Shown piece after piece: positions 7,613-15,295 of a stretch of 64,000 nt of DNA. Origin of the DNA: an uncultured Oscillospiraceae bacterium (GTDB lineage: Bacteria; Bacillota; Clostridia; Oscillospirales; Oscillospiraceae); the NCBI GenBank assembly GCA_934630495.1, contig CAKTVW010000005.1, forward strand, positions 9,540-73,539, in the 5' to 3' direction. The position numbers and the translations under genes are program-made. The notes below the pieces were generated by a model. That model was given only the letters and a program-made list of their open reading frames with translations, ran no database searches and was not told where the DNA came from. How positions within the stretch are numbered: position 1 is the stretch's first letter; each line of letters starts with the position of its first letter.

Positions 7613-8497
7613 TTGAAGAAACCGATATTTTCCGGTGTGGCGACGGCGCTTGTCACGCCGTTTTCCGATGGGAAGCTCGATCTTGCGGCCTACGACCGTC
7701 TTCTGGAAACGCAGCACGATGTACAGGCTCTGGTCGTCACCGGCACGACCGGCGAGTCCCCGACGCTGACGGGCGCAGAAAAAGCCGCGCTCTGGCGGCA
7801 TACTGCACAGCGAAAGCACGGCGGCTGCAAGGTCATCGCGGGGGTCGGCACGAACTGCACCGCCGAATCCGTCCGTCAGGCGCGCATCGCGCGGGACTGC
7901 GGCGTCGACGCGCTGCTGGCGGTCACGCCATACTATAATAAATGTACACAGGCGGGCTTGGTCGAGCATTACAGCGCCATTGCCGACGCGACGGAGCTTC
8001 CGCTGCTGCTCTATAACGTGCCGTCACGCACGGGCGTGAACCTTCTGCCGGAAACCTGCAAGATCCTCTCCGAGCATCCGAGCATCAACGGCGTCAAGGA
8101 GGCCGGCGGCGATCTGAAGCAGGTCGCCGCCATTCGGAAGCTGTGCGGCAACGCGCTGAATATCTGGAGCGGCAATGACGATCAGACGGCGGCAGTCATG
8201 GCGCTCGGCGGACAGGGCGTGATCTCCGTGCTCTCAAACGTGCGCCCGAAGGCCGCGGCGGCACTGACGGCAGCCGCTCTGGCGGGAGAGGACGCAACGG
8301 CAGCCGCACTTCAGGCCCGTTATCTTCCTCTGATCGCCGCGCTGTTCTCCGAGGTCAACCCGATCCCCGTCAAAGCCGCTCTGCAAGCCATGGGATTGTG
8401 CAGCGAGGAGCTGCGGCTCCCGCTCACGCCGATCTCCGCAGGAAACCGCGCCGCGCTGCACGCCGCGCTTCTGGCCTGTCCGGAGCTTACGAGCTGA
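7613..8497 (+). CDS. dapA: 4-hydroxy-tetrahydrodipicolinate synthase DapA
   Basis: A 294-aa TIM-barrel lyase that condenses pyruvate with aspartate semialdehyde in the lysine/diaminopimelate pathway, feeding both peptidoglycan and spore dipicolinate. Visible motifs: GVATALVTPF, VVTGTTGESPTL, the catalytic Tyr in YNVPSRTG and the Schiff-base Lys in GVKEAGG. The TTG start at 7613 has GGAGG 9 bases upstream and gives the expected N-terminus KKPIFSGVATALVTP. It converges on trxB with 5 bases between the stops. No other lysine gene is in the window. Confidence 0.93.
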   Translation: MKKPIFSGVATALVTPFSDGKLDLAAYDRLLETQHDVQALVVTGTTGESPTLTGAEKAALWRHTAQRKHGGCKVIAGVGTNCTAESVRQARIARDCGVDALLAVTPYYNKCTQAGLVEHYSAIADATELPLLLYNVPSRTGVNLLPETCKILSEHPSINGVKEAGGDLKQVAAIRKLCGNALNIWSGNDDQTAAVMALGGQGVISVLSNVRPKAAAALTAAALAGEDATAAALQARYLPLIAALFSEVNPIPVKAALQAMGLCSEELRLPLTPISAGNRAALHAALLACPELTS

Positions 8498-8502
8498 CCG
8501 CC

Positions 8503-9408
8503 CTATTGCGCCTGTAAATACTCCGCAAGGGAGAACGCCGCCGCCGCGCCGTCGCCTGCCGCCGTCACGATCTGTCTGACGTTCTTGTGCCGCACGTCCC
8601 CGGCCGCAAAAACGCCCGGGACCGCCGTCATGCACCGTTCATCGGTCAAAAGATAGCCCTTGTCGTCCGAGGCAAGCTGTTCCTTTACCGACCCCGTCTC
8701 CGGTGCGCGACCGATCGCGACAAACAGTCCGTCCAGCGCAAGCTGATGCGCCTTCCCGTGCTGCTGATATTCCACGCCGGAAAGGCGCTCCTCTCCGATC
8801 AGCCGTGTGACCGCAGCGCCCGGGTGCGGCGTGATCTTCCTGTTTTCCGTAAGCGCCGACCGCTCCCGCGCCGTAATGCGCATTTCCGTACGGCGAAACA
8901 GAAGATGGACCTCGCTTGCATACTGCGCCAGACAGAGCGCTTCAGAGGCCGCGCTTCTGCCGCCGCCGACGACCGCGACAGCCCGGCCGCGAAAAAGCGC
9001 TCCGTCACAGGCCGCGCAGTAGCTGATCCCCCGACCGATCATGCGTTCTTCTCCCTCTATGCCGAGTCGTTTTGCCGAGGCGCCCGTCGCAAGGATCACG
9101 GCACGCGCCTCATATTCGGCATCCTTCGTCGTCAAAAGCTTGACGTTTTCCGTCAGGTGCGTGAAAAGCACCCGCCTTGAGACGATCTCTGCGCCGCTCG
9201 CGCGTGCCTGCTCCTGCATAAGCCTCGCAAGGCTCACCCCGTCGGTACACGCAATGCCCGGATAGTTTTCGATCTTCACGGCCTGACTCATCTGCCCGCC
9301 GACGGTATCGCCCTGAAAAAGCAGCGTCGTCAGGCCGAAGCGCGCGCAGTAGATCGCCGCGCTGTACCCCGCCGGACCGCCGCCGATAATCGCCGCATCA
9401 TACAGCAT
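8503..9408 (-). CDS. trxB: Thioredoxin reductase (FAD/NADPH)
   Basis: About 301 aa. The FAD-binding GGGPAGYSAA motif is at the N-terminus, the redox-active pair is CAAC in SYCAACDGALF (about 135-145), the NADPH-binding motif is VVGGGRSA, and the C-terminal FAD segment is PGVFAAGDV. It passes electrons from NADPH to thioredoxin; no thioredoxin gene is adjacent. Start chosen at the ATG at 9408, which has AGGTG 6 bases upstream and gives MLYDAAIIGGGPAG. GTG at 9417 and ATG at 9414 are in frame but badly spaced from the SD. Confidence 0.9.
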   Translation of the reverse strand: MLYDAAIIGGGPAGYSAAIYCARFGLTTLLFQGDTVGGQMSQAVKIENYPGIACTDGVSLARLMQEQARASGAEIVSRRVLFTHLTENVKLLTTKDAEYEARAVILATGASAKRLGIEGEERMIGRGISYCAACDGALFRGRAVAVVGGGRSAASEALCLAQYASEVHLLFRRTEMRITARERSALTENRKITPHPGAAVTRLIGEERLSGVEYQQHGKAHQLALDGLFVAIGRAPETGSVKEQLASDDKGYLLTDERCMTAVPGVFAAGDVRHKNVRQIVTAAGDGAAAAFSLAEYLQAQ

Positions 9409-9476
9409 TTTCATCACCTACGGCAAGGATTCCCGCATCCGCCATAAAATATGCGCCGCGCTGAACTGCGCGGCAG

Positions 9477-9508
9477 CAGCATACCGAAAGGATTCTTTTT
9501 ACATACTG
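9477..9508 (-). repeat. Solo hairpin remnant of the MITE-like family
   Basis: The plus-strand segment starting CAGCATACCGAAAGGATTC and ending TTTTTACATACTG aligns along its length with the 32-bp hairpin at 1201-1232. It sits next to the acyltransferase terminator, with CAGTCTG (the family right end, minus strand) between them. It looks like a decayed insertion that has lost its core. Confidence 0.55.
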
Positions 9509-9517
9509 CCAGACTGA

Positions 9518-9553
9518 AACGCCCTCGTGTGGCCGAGGCCGCACGAGGGCGTT
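9518..9553 (-). terminator. Terminator after the acyltransferase gene
   Basis: AACGCCCTCGTG and CACGAGGGCGTT form a perfect 12-bp stem enclosing a smaller GGCC-GGCC stem. The T-run is short on both strands. Confidence 0.7.
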
Positions 9554-9555
9554 AT

Positions 9556-10839
9556 TTATACCGATTGCCTTTTGCGGGAGGTCAGCGCGTACAGCTCCTC
9601 GGCGGCGAGCCGCGTCTTGGCGACGACATCGCCGCCCGTTTTCGGAAAACAGTAGTACAAAAGCCCCGCCTTTCCGATGCAGATCATATCTCCGATCTCG
9701 TACCAGAAAAAGTCGGAATAGAGGCTGTACGACGCGCCGGGCTTCTGGCGGTAATCCAATGCGCCGTCGCAGCCCGTCAGGCGGAAGCCCTCGACGCTGT
9801 GCTCCAAACGCCCCTCTCCGACGCGGTAGATCGCCTTTGTTCCCTTCATGACATAAATATCAACAGACACATCCAAGCGATACGTCCCCGCTTCCAGCTC
9901 CCTGCGCACGCAGTCACGCTCCCAGCGGTACCAATCCGGGATATGCGTAAATTTCGTCTCGCCGTCGATCGCGCGCAAATATCCCAGCTCTGTCAGCTCG
10001 TAGATCTTTCCGCAGCTTTCGCAGCGAATGGCGATCCCCTCGCCGCGCATCGCCCCCTCCGCCATGCAATGCGGGCATTTGTACAGCACGCGGTTGAGGC
10101 AGTCGGCGCGAAACGGCTCCGTTACGGCGATGCCGTGCTCCTGCTGCCACGCGAAATTGTCGAAGGTAAACTCCTTTTGCAGGATCGCGTTCAGTTCCGA
10201 CGGAGAACGCTCCGCGATCTCCTCCGGCGAGAGCAGATACTCCATCCGCGCCGAAACATCCGTTTTCCGAAGCCGGAGATTATTATAAAGCGGGTCATGC
10301 AGGAATGCGCCGTTGGTACGGATCATGACGACGGGCACATTGAGCAGCTTCAGGCATTTCCCCACGCTTTCCGGCAGCGGGGTCGCGGTGCCGTCAAAGC
10401 TGTAGCTGGCCTCCGGATAGAGAAGCACGGAGGAATGCAGGCGATTGACCGCGTAGAGCATGTCGCGCACCAGCGCGTAATCGCTGACAAACTTGACGGC
10501 GGGGATGCAGCCCAGATGCCGCATCAGCCAATTTTTCCCCACAAAGCCGTCGGAGGTGCAGACGATATTCAGCGGTCTCGGGTACATCAGTGTTGAAGCG
10601 ATCTTGAGATCGATAAAGCTGGAGTGATTCATCAGCACCAGACACGGCTCATGCTTGCCGAGCCGCTCCATGCCGACACGCTCACAGCTGAAATGCACCT
10701 TTCGCAGCGTCGGCGCGGAGGCAAGGCGCAAAAGCGTCCGGAAAAACAGCGACGGACGCCGCGGCCTGCGGCGCTTTTCCTCCGGAAGCGTCAGCACCTC
10801 GGCATACGGCACAGCCTTGACCTTGATCTTCACAGGCAT
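9556..10839 (-). CDS. PlsC-like acyltransferase with C-terminal zinc ribbon
   Basis: About 427 aa. Residues 60-220 carry lysophospholipid acyltransferase blocks: the catalytic HX4D motif in NHSSFID, and VLLYPEASYSF in place of the usual EGT block. The second half contains a CPHC...CESC zinc ribbon (about 255-280) and a domain I do not recognise with CVRRELEAGTYRLDV and SLYSDFFWYEIGD. A likely role is acylation of a lipid or sugar carrier at the membrane. It lies 23 bases after an LPG-synthase/flippase-like membrane gene, so the two may act together. Start: ATG at 10839, or GTG one codon upstream. Confidence 0.75.
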   Translation of the reverse strand: MPVKIKVKAVPYAEVLTLPEEKRRRPRRPSLFFRTLLRLASAPTLRKVHFSCERVGMERLGKHEPCLVLMNHSSFIDLKIASTLMYPRPLNIVCTSDGFVGKNWLMRHLGCIPAVKFVSDYALVRDMLYAVNRLHSSVLLYPEASYSFDGTATPLPESVGKCLKLLNVPVVMIRTNGAFLHDPLYNNLRLRKTDVSARMEYLLSPEEIAERSPSELNAILQKEFTFDNFAWQQEHGIAVTEPFRADCLNRVLYKCPHCMAEGAMRGEGIAIRCESCGKIYELTELGYLRAIDGETKFTHIPDWYRWERDCVRRELEAGTYRLDVSVDIYVMKGTKAIYRVGEGRLEHSVEGFRLTGCDGALDYRQKPGASYSLYSDFFWYEIGDMICIGKAGLLYYCFPKTGGDVVAKTRLAAEELYALTSRKRQSV

Positions 10840-10862
10840 CACCCGCTCTCATTGATTTTCGT

Positions 10863-11894
10863 TCAATTGTCGGCGGGAGTCGAAGCCCCCTTGTGCCGCA
10901 GGAGCCAGATCCATGTCAGCAGCGCACAGATCGCAATGTTGATATAGAACGAGATCCCGCGAGCCAGCAGATTGAAGCTGACGGCATCGGTAAAATAGCT
11001 GCTGAACACATCGACGAACAGCCAGTCGCTCACGCCGACTGCGCCGGGCAGCGGCATGGAATTGGAGCCGAGGTACACATAGCCCTGCGCGATAAAGACG
11101 TCGAGGCAGTCCTTCGCGCGGCCGCCCAGCGCAAGAAATACGAACACGGAGACCAGCAGCATACAGACGCGCTGTCCGAGATTGTACAGCATGCTCCGCA
11201 GAAGCATTCCACGATGGCTGCGCACCACGCGCACGCATTCGGCGTAATTCTGCATCATTCCGGCAAGCTTTTTCTGTTTTTCCGCTCCGTTTCGCACCAA
11301 GTGCAGCTTTATAAGCAGGTTCAGGCACCAGTTGAAGATGGAAAACGTCATCTTCGGCAGCAAAAGCAGAAGCAGCAGCATGACCGCGATCAAAAGCTGT
11401 ATGACCGCGCCCAGAACGACCAAGACCTTGGAGACGGTATGAAAGCCGAAAAACATGGACGGTCTGAGCAGCAGGCAGAGGAGGCTGACGGCAAACAGCG
11501 CCGCCTTATACAGGACCAGATTCAGCACCAGCGCCACCGACGCCACCGAGACGGGGATGCCGTCGGTATACATGCAGTACGCCGCTGCGGGCTGCCCGCC
11601 GGAGGCGGACGGCGTGATCGCGGAAACAAACAGGTCCGCCGCGCAGAAGGTAACGCCGTGCATGATCGGTCTGCGATAGCCCATGCTGCCGCAGATATCC
11701 CGAAAGCTCAGCCCTTCAAACAGGATAATGCCGAGCATCATCAAAAAAGCGCAGATAAGATAGATCGGATCGGCATTCTTGCAGCACTCCCAAAAGCCGG
11801 AGTAGGAAAAGTCCTGCGTATTCGTCAGGATCAGCACCGTCACGACGGAAAGCAGGATAAATACGATCAGCCACATGATCTGTTTTCGCGTCAC
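10863..11894 (-). CDS. LPG synthase TM-domain (UPF0104) family flippase-like membrane protein
   Basis: A 343-aa protein of about eight membrane helices, from WLIVFILLSVVTVLIL at the N-terminus to INIAICALLTWIWLL at the end. The segments ITPSASGGQPAAAY and GSNSMPLPGAVGVSD are characteristic of the lysylphosphatidylglycerol synthase membrane domain family, which moves lipids or polyprenyl-linked sugars across the membrane. The soluble aminoacyl-transfer domain of MprF is absent. Start: GTG at 11894 with GGGAGGTG 6 bases upstream. Upstream codons lie across the promoter at 11958-11986. Confidence 0.8.
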   Translation of the reverse strand: MTRKQIMWLIVFILLSVVTVLILTNTQDFSYSGFWECCKNADPIYLICAFLMMLGIILFEGLSFRDICGSMGYRRPIMHGVTFCAADLFVSAITPSASGGQPAAAYCMYTDGIPVSVASVALVLNLVLYKAALFAVSLLCLLLRPSMFFGFHTVSKVLVVLGAVIQLLIAVMLLLLLLLPKMTFSIFNWCLNLLIKLHLVRNGAEKQKKLAGMMQNYAECVRVVRSHRGMLLRSMLYNLGQRVCMLLVSVFVFLALGGRAKDCLDVFIAQGYVYLGSNSMPLPGAVGVSDWLFVDVFSSYFTDAVSFNLLARGISFYINIAICALLTWIWLLRHKGASTPADN

Positions 11895-11957
11895 TCGCAG
11901 CACCTCCCTTAACAAATTCGCCGCGCCTCGTGCGGCAGTGGCAAAACGATTTTTTAC

Positions 11958-11986
11958 AGTATACCATAAAGCCCCCGGTAAATCAA
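11958..11986 (-). promoter_or_regulatory. Promoter of the flippase/acyltransferase operon
   Basis: TTGATT, 17 bases, TATACT on the minus strand. Confidence 0.75.
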
Positions 11987-12021
11987 CCGAAGATTTTTCG
12001 GGCACTTTTTGCGAAATAAGC

Positions 12022-12050
12022 TTGCGCGGGCCGGGGTTATATGGTATGCT
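12022..12050 (+). promoter_or_regulatory. Promoter of ppa
   Basis: TTGCGC, 17 bases, TATGCT; the ATG of ppa follows 30 bases later. Confidence 0.6.
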
Positions 12051-12079
12051 CAAAAAAACGGAAAGGGCGGTGTTCTCCG

Positions 12080-12568
12080 ATGAAGTTGGTCGAAGCGCGA
12101 ATCGAGATCCCGATGGGAAGTCAGAATAAATATGAGATCGATCATGAGACGGGAAAGATCAAGCTCGACCGCGTACTCTACTCGGCGGCGTTTTATCCCG
12201 TAGAATACGGCTTTATCGAGCATACGCTCAGCTTGGACGGCGACCCGCTGGATATTCTGGTGCTGACCTCCGCGCCGACCTTCCCCGGCTGCTATATCGA
12301 CTGCCGCATCATCGGCGGAATGGATATGATCGATTGCGGACAGGAGGACACGAAGCTCGTCGCCGTCAATATCGGCGATCCCCGCTACGACCATGTGCAG
12401 CGGCTGGAGGATCTTGCTCCGCACTATCTCAAGGAGCTTGAGAATTTCTTTTCGACCTATAAGACGCTGCAGGAAAAGGAAACGAAGGTCCTCGGCTTTT
12501 TCGACGCCGAGGAAGCCGAGCGGCGCTTGGACGATGCCCGCGCGCGCTATCGCGCACACGCGGAATAA
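12080..12568 (+). CDS. ppa: Inorganic pyrophosphatase, family I
   Basis: A 162-aa soluble Mg-dependent pyrophosphatase that hydrolyses PPi from biosynthesis. The signature DGDPLDILVLT (Asp metal ligands), the preceding YPVEYGFIEHT, and KLVAVNIGDPRY are conserved. Start at 12080 gives MKLVEARIEIPMGSQNKYE, the normal family N-terminus. Its 3' flank is heavily occupied by repeats (12634-13200). Confidence 0.93.
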   Translation: MKLVEARIEIPMGSQNKYEIDHETGKIKLDRVLYSAAFYPVEYGFIEHTLSLDGDPLDILVLTSAPTFPGCYIDCRIIGGMDMIDCGQEDTKLVAVNIGDPRYDHVQRLEDLAPHYLKELENFFSTYKTLQEKETKVLGFFDAEEAERRLDDARARYRAHAE

Positions 12569-12633
12569 GCTTTAAGCGCCGACGCAGAGCAGATGCCAAC
12601 GATCTCTCTCGCCATTACACGCGCAGAATTAAA

Positions 12634-12666
12634 ACAGGGAGAATTGCGGCAGCGCAATTCTCCCTG
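12634..12666. repeat. Terminator-like palindrome, first copy (flank of element copy 2)
   Basis: CAGGGAGAATTGC is paired with GCAATTCTCCCTG over a 6-base loop. The 33-base unit including the leading A is repeated exactly at 12921-12953. Confidence 0.85.
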
Positions 12667-12920
12667 CCAGCGTGTCGAAAAACCCTTTTCGGCACGCTGA
12701 CAGGCTGTTAAAAAGTTCGGAAGACAAGCAACTCACGCCCGTCGGCGTACATAGGTACGGTAGGGCGTGAGTTGCGCAGTAAGTCAAAATTCTTGCGGAG
12801 CAAGCGAATTTACACATTATAAAGTTTGGAATATTCCGTTTTTTGAATCAAAACTTAGATAGTAAAAATATGTTAAAATGTTAGCCGATTTTGACGATTA
12901 CGGACTTTTTTGACAGTCTG
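12667..12920 (+). mobile_element. MITE-like terminator-targeting element, copy 2
   Basis: A 254-bp element nearly identical to copy 3. It holds the 32-bp hairpin (12668-12699), then a core bounded by CAGGCTGTTAAAAAGTTCGG (12701-12720) and the inverted CGGACTTTTTTGACAGTCTG (12901-12920). The internal 13-bp inverted repeat GCAACTCACGCCC / GGGCGTGAGTTGC is intact. Both outer sides abut the same palindrome. No transposase or credible ORF. Confidence 0.85.
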
Positions 12921-12953
12921 ACAGGGAGAATTGCGGCAGCGCAATTCTCCCTG
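12921..12953. repeat. Terminator-like palindrome, second copy (flank of element copy 2)
   Basis: Exact duplicate of 12634-12666. It is followed directly by a second family left end (GAGCGTGTCAAAGAACCC, 12955-12972), suggesting a further insertion into the same site. Confidence 0.85.
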
Positions 12954-12977
12954 TGAGCGTGTCAAAGAACCCTTGGT

Positions 12978-13166
12978 CATGTCATTCCGATGACGTAGCC
13001 GTTGGTGGCTTTGCCGCCTTACGGATACGGACACTCCGCTTGCCGGTCGGAGCGAAGCGACGTGGGAATCTCATGTAAAATGTTTCGGATTCGCCGGAGT
13101 CTGCCGAAGATTCAGAATGATTCTACGAGATTGCCACGGCCCCTCACGGGGCCTCGCAATGACATG
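12978..13166. repeat. Repeat element B with CATGTCATTSCG inverted ends
   Basis: A 189-bp non-coding segment whose ends are CATGTCATTCCG and CGCAATGACATG, inverted repeats matching at 11 of 12 bases. It contains the internal palindrome GGCCCCTCACGGGGCC and the motif GAGATTGCCACGG. TGTCATTGCGAG-type repeats of this kind are scattered between genes in many Clostridia and other bacteria. It interrupts a remnant of the other element family. Confidence 0.6.
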
Positions 13167-13215
13167 TAGGGTAGTTTCCGGTAATTCTCCCTGTTTTCGT
13201 TCGTACAATATCGGT

Positions 13216-13899
13216 TTATTCGAGCGTGAAGTCGTATTTCATCGCAAGCGCGGCGAAGAGCTTCTGCATGACCGCGTTGGCGATCGCCACGATGTCCTTC
13301 TGCATAATATAGGCAATGACCTCCCGCTGCCGCTCAAAAGGAACGCGGTACGCGCTGAGGCTCATCTGCAGGAATCTGTTCAGCTTTCTCTGCAGCGTGA
13401 AGTACTTATCGCACGGGCGTGACATATAAGCACACATGATCCCGGCCGTTCCGATCTCCAGCTCGTAAAAATCGCTCTCCCCGCATTCGGGAAGATAGGA
13501 GCCGAATATCCCGTACAGTTCGGTAGAGGTCTTCTGGTATATATACTCCGCCGCGACGGGCTGCGAATACGCCTCCAGATAAATTTCCCGCAGATTCTCG
13601 TTCTGCTCCACAAGGGTCATTTGGATCGCCGTTTCCACCGCATACAGCATGACCGGATCGGCATCGTCGCCGACGATCTCCCGCGCAATGCCGAACTGAT
13701 TGCCGAACATAAATTCCGTCAGCTCCAGCAGAACGGCATCCTTTGAGGGGAAGATATTGTGAAACGTGCTGCTTGTCACATCCGCTTCCTTCATGATCTC
13801 CGCCATTTTGGAGTTATGATACCCTTTTTCAATAAACATCCTGACACAAACGGAGAGTATCCGTCTTCTGGCATCCTCTTTGTCATATCTTCTTGCCAT
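13216..13899 (-). CDS. TetR-family transcriptional regulator
   Basis: A 227-aa regulator. The N-terminal helix-turn-helix runs from RRRILSVCVRMFIEKGY through SKMAEIMKEADVTSSTFHNIF (about 10-50), typical of TetR. The C-terminal ligand-binding half is not recognisable to a subfamily. Start: ATG at 13899 with AGAAGGAA upstream; an in-frame GTG three codons earlier is possible. The near-palindrome at 13921-13947 overlaps its own promoter and suggests autoregulation. No obvious target gene is adjacent, because both flanks are repeat-filled. Confidence 0.87.
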   Translation of the reverse strand: MARRYDKEDARRRILSVCVRMFIEKGYHNSKMAEIMKEADVTSSTFHNIFPSKDAVLLELTEFMFGNQFGIAREIVGDDADPVMLYAVETAIQMTLVEQNENLREIYLEAYSQPVAAEYIYQKTSTELYGIFGSYLPECGESDFYELEIGTAGIMCAYMSRPCDKYFTLQRKLNRFLQMSLSAYRVPFERQREVIAYIMQKDIVAIANAVMQKLFAALAMKYDFTLE

Positions 13900-13920
13900 G
13901 GCGATCACATTCCTTCTGCT

Positions 13921-13947
13921 TTGGATTATATTCCAATTATACTCCAA
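13921..13947 (-). promoter_or_regulatory. Probable operator of the TetR regulator
   Basis: TTGGA...TCCAA outer arms with inner TATA-rich half-sites form a 27-bp imperfect palindrome covering the -10 box at 13936-13941. Confidence 0.5.
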
Positions 13948-13964
13948 AAAATTTCGTAAAGCAA
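13936..13964 (-). promoter_or_regulatory. Promoter of the TetR regulator
   Basis: TTGCTT, 17 bases, TATAAT on the minus strand. Confidence 0.7.
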
Positions 13965-14031
13965 GCAGATATCGTAAAAAATATAAAAAAACTGAAAAAA
14001 TCCGCACGGCAAAATCTTTTCAACTCGCCGT

Positions 14032-14272
14032 CAGACTGCAAAAAAGCTCGGAAGCCAAGCAGTCCGCAAGGGGCGCGCCGCATCCGTAAAGCTCCTTCGT
14101 CGCCAACGGCCGCGCTGAGGGTCCCCCACCCTACGCGAAAATTTCAATCCCGTGCGTAGGGCGCGATGCCCACATCGCGCCGCGAATTTCGGGTGCAGAA
14201 ACGACAGTGCCTATCAAAGCAAAAAGAACAAAAATTAACCGATTTGGGCGATTATGAGCTTTTGACAGTCTG
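14032..14272 (+). mobile_element. MITE-like element, diverged copy 4
   Basis: Begins CAGACTGCAAAAAAGCTCGG and ends GAGCTTTTGACAGTCTG, preserving the terminal inverted repeats. The last 40 bases follow the family (TTAACCGATTTGGGCGATTA). The interior is different, containing the inverted pair GTAGGGCGCGATG / CATCGCGCC. It lacks the 32-bp hairpin of copies 1-3 and has a palindrome only on its right side (14273-14309). Confidence 0.65.
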
Positions 14273-14309
14273 AACGCCGACAGGCGCAAGCATTGCACCT
14301 GTCGGCGTT
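14273..14309. terminator. Palindrome beside diverged element copy 4
   Basis: AACGCCGACAGG and CCTGTCGGCGTT form a perfect 12-bp stem over a 13-base loop, followed on the plus strand by TTTCTATATTTTC. It may serve as terminator for the leftward recG/zinc-finger unit. Confidence 0.55.
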
Positions 14310-14324
14310 TTCTATATTTTCTAT

Positions 14325-14351
14325 GGAAGCTCTGATTAAATCGACAAGAGC
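14325..14351. repeat. Half copy of the 5'-hairpin repeat
   Basis: GGAAGCTCTGATTAAATC and the following GACAAGAGC match the recG leader hairpin at 17358-17393 and, on the minus strand, the exonuclease leader hairpin at 29409-29445. The second arm is degenerate here. Confidence 0.5.
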
Positions 14352-14654
14352 GGACGTCGAGAGATTTTTTGGCGGGTTGAGATTTGAAAAGCGCAGAAAT
14401 ACTTTGTGTACCCGCAAGGGGGGACGTTTGCGAGCGCCGCCGGTGGCGGATACAGCGAGCAAAAAGGAGTGGCAGCGGTCAAAATTTGAAGCCGCCGTCA
14501 GCGCGGCGTGCAAATTTTGGGTACCGCAACAGGAACAGCCGCATCCGTAAGGCTCCGTTGTCGCCAACGGCTGCGCAATATTTCAAGTTTTTCAAACCGA
14601 AAAGCCGACGAAAAAGATCCGACGACGGCCGCAGGCGATTTATTCAGAGATTCC

Positions 14655-15290
14655 CTATATCTCCAGCAGCTCGAGCAGCTTCTGGACAAGATACGGCTCC
14701 GCCGCAAAATCGTGTGCTTGCAGCGGCTCCTGTGTGCCGCTTCCCTGCAGCGCAGCCAGCAGCGCGTCGGCCTCCGTGCGCGTCAGCTCCTGTGTGACCT
14801 CCGTGCCGTCCGTCTGCTGAAAGCGCCACGAAAACACGCCGAGATTGTCCGTCAGCGCAAGCGAAAGCACGGCGTAGCTCTGCATTCTCCGCTGCATTCT
14901 CTCCAGCTCGGGGCTGTCGGGCCGAAATGCGTCGCCCTGCACGCTGTCCGACACGGTGCTGAGTGTACGGCCGTCCCGCGATGTTCCCAAGAGAAGCGTC
15001 AGCGCACCGTCTTCCTCTCTGATCTGGCAGGTTGCGTCCGTCCCGGCCCGCTCCCCGACGGCGTAGCGCAGTACAAGCAGCACCATCAGGACCGTCATCA
15101 GCACCGCGCCCGCCGCCAGCAATACTCTGCGGCCGTTTCTGCATCTGATCCGCTTCAAATAATCGATCTTCTGCGGTTCGCCGTCCGAGCGGCTTTCCGC
15201 TTCCCGTTTCATCAGCTCCGCCATGCTCCGGCAGCTCTCGCAGCGTTGCAGATGCGCTTCGACCTCCCGCACCGTTGCCTCGGACGCCAC
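14655..15290 (-). CDS. Anti-sigma-factor-like membrane protein with partial zinc finger
   Basis: A 211-aa protein. The N-terminus VREVEAHLQRCESCR has the HX3CX2C half of the zf-HC2 anti-sigma zinc finger. A single membrane helix (RRVLLAAGAVLMTVLMVLLV, about 54-73) and an external domain of unknown function follow. The usual first Cys and about 20 N-terminal residues are missing: the start is a GTG 5 bases after the recG stop, and no earlier start codon is available in frame before the reading frame enters recG. No sigma-factor gene is adjacent. Either it is a truncated relic or its zinc site is incomplete. Confidence 0.6.
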   Translation of the reverse strand: MASEATVREVEAHLQRCESCRSMAELMKREAESRSDGEPQKIDYLKRIRCRNGRRVLLAAGAVLMTVLMVLLVLRYAVGERAGTDATCQIREEDGALTLLLGTSRDGRTLSTVSDSVQGDAFRPDSPELERMQRRMQSYAVLSLALTDNLGVFSWRFQQTDGTEVTQELTRTEADALLAALQGSGTQEPLQAHDFAAEPYLVQKLLELLEI

Positions 15291-15295
15291 GCCGT

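Larger units (their letters stand above)
12569..13215. other. Gene-free region filled by a nested repeat array
   Basis: Between converging ppa and tetR genes. In order: palindrome (12634-12666), MITE-like element copy 2, the same palindrome (12921-12953), a 20-bp family left-end remnant (12954-12974), repeat element B (12978-13166), and the right half of the palindrome (AATTCTCCCTGTTTT, ending about 13198). No coding capacity was recognised. Confidence 0.8.
13965..14654. other. Gene-free region made of decayed repeats
   Basis: About 690 bases without a credible gene. It holds diverged element copy 4 (14032-14272), the palindrome at 14273-14309, a hairpin-repeat half (14325-14351), and two 39-base repeats (14077-14115 and 14538-14576) sharing GCCGCATCCGTAA and GTCGCCAACGGC. 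A further inverted repeat starts with CAAAATTTG near 14479 and closes near 14521. Confidence 0.7.

Noticed and set aside
12978..13166. CRISPR-like repeat
   Set aside because: No regularly spaced direct repeats and no cas genes; it is a single inverted-end repeat element.
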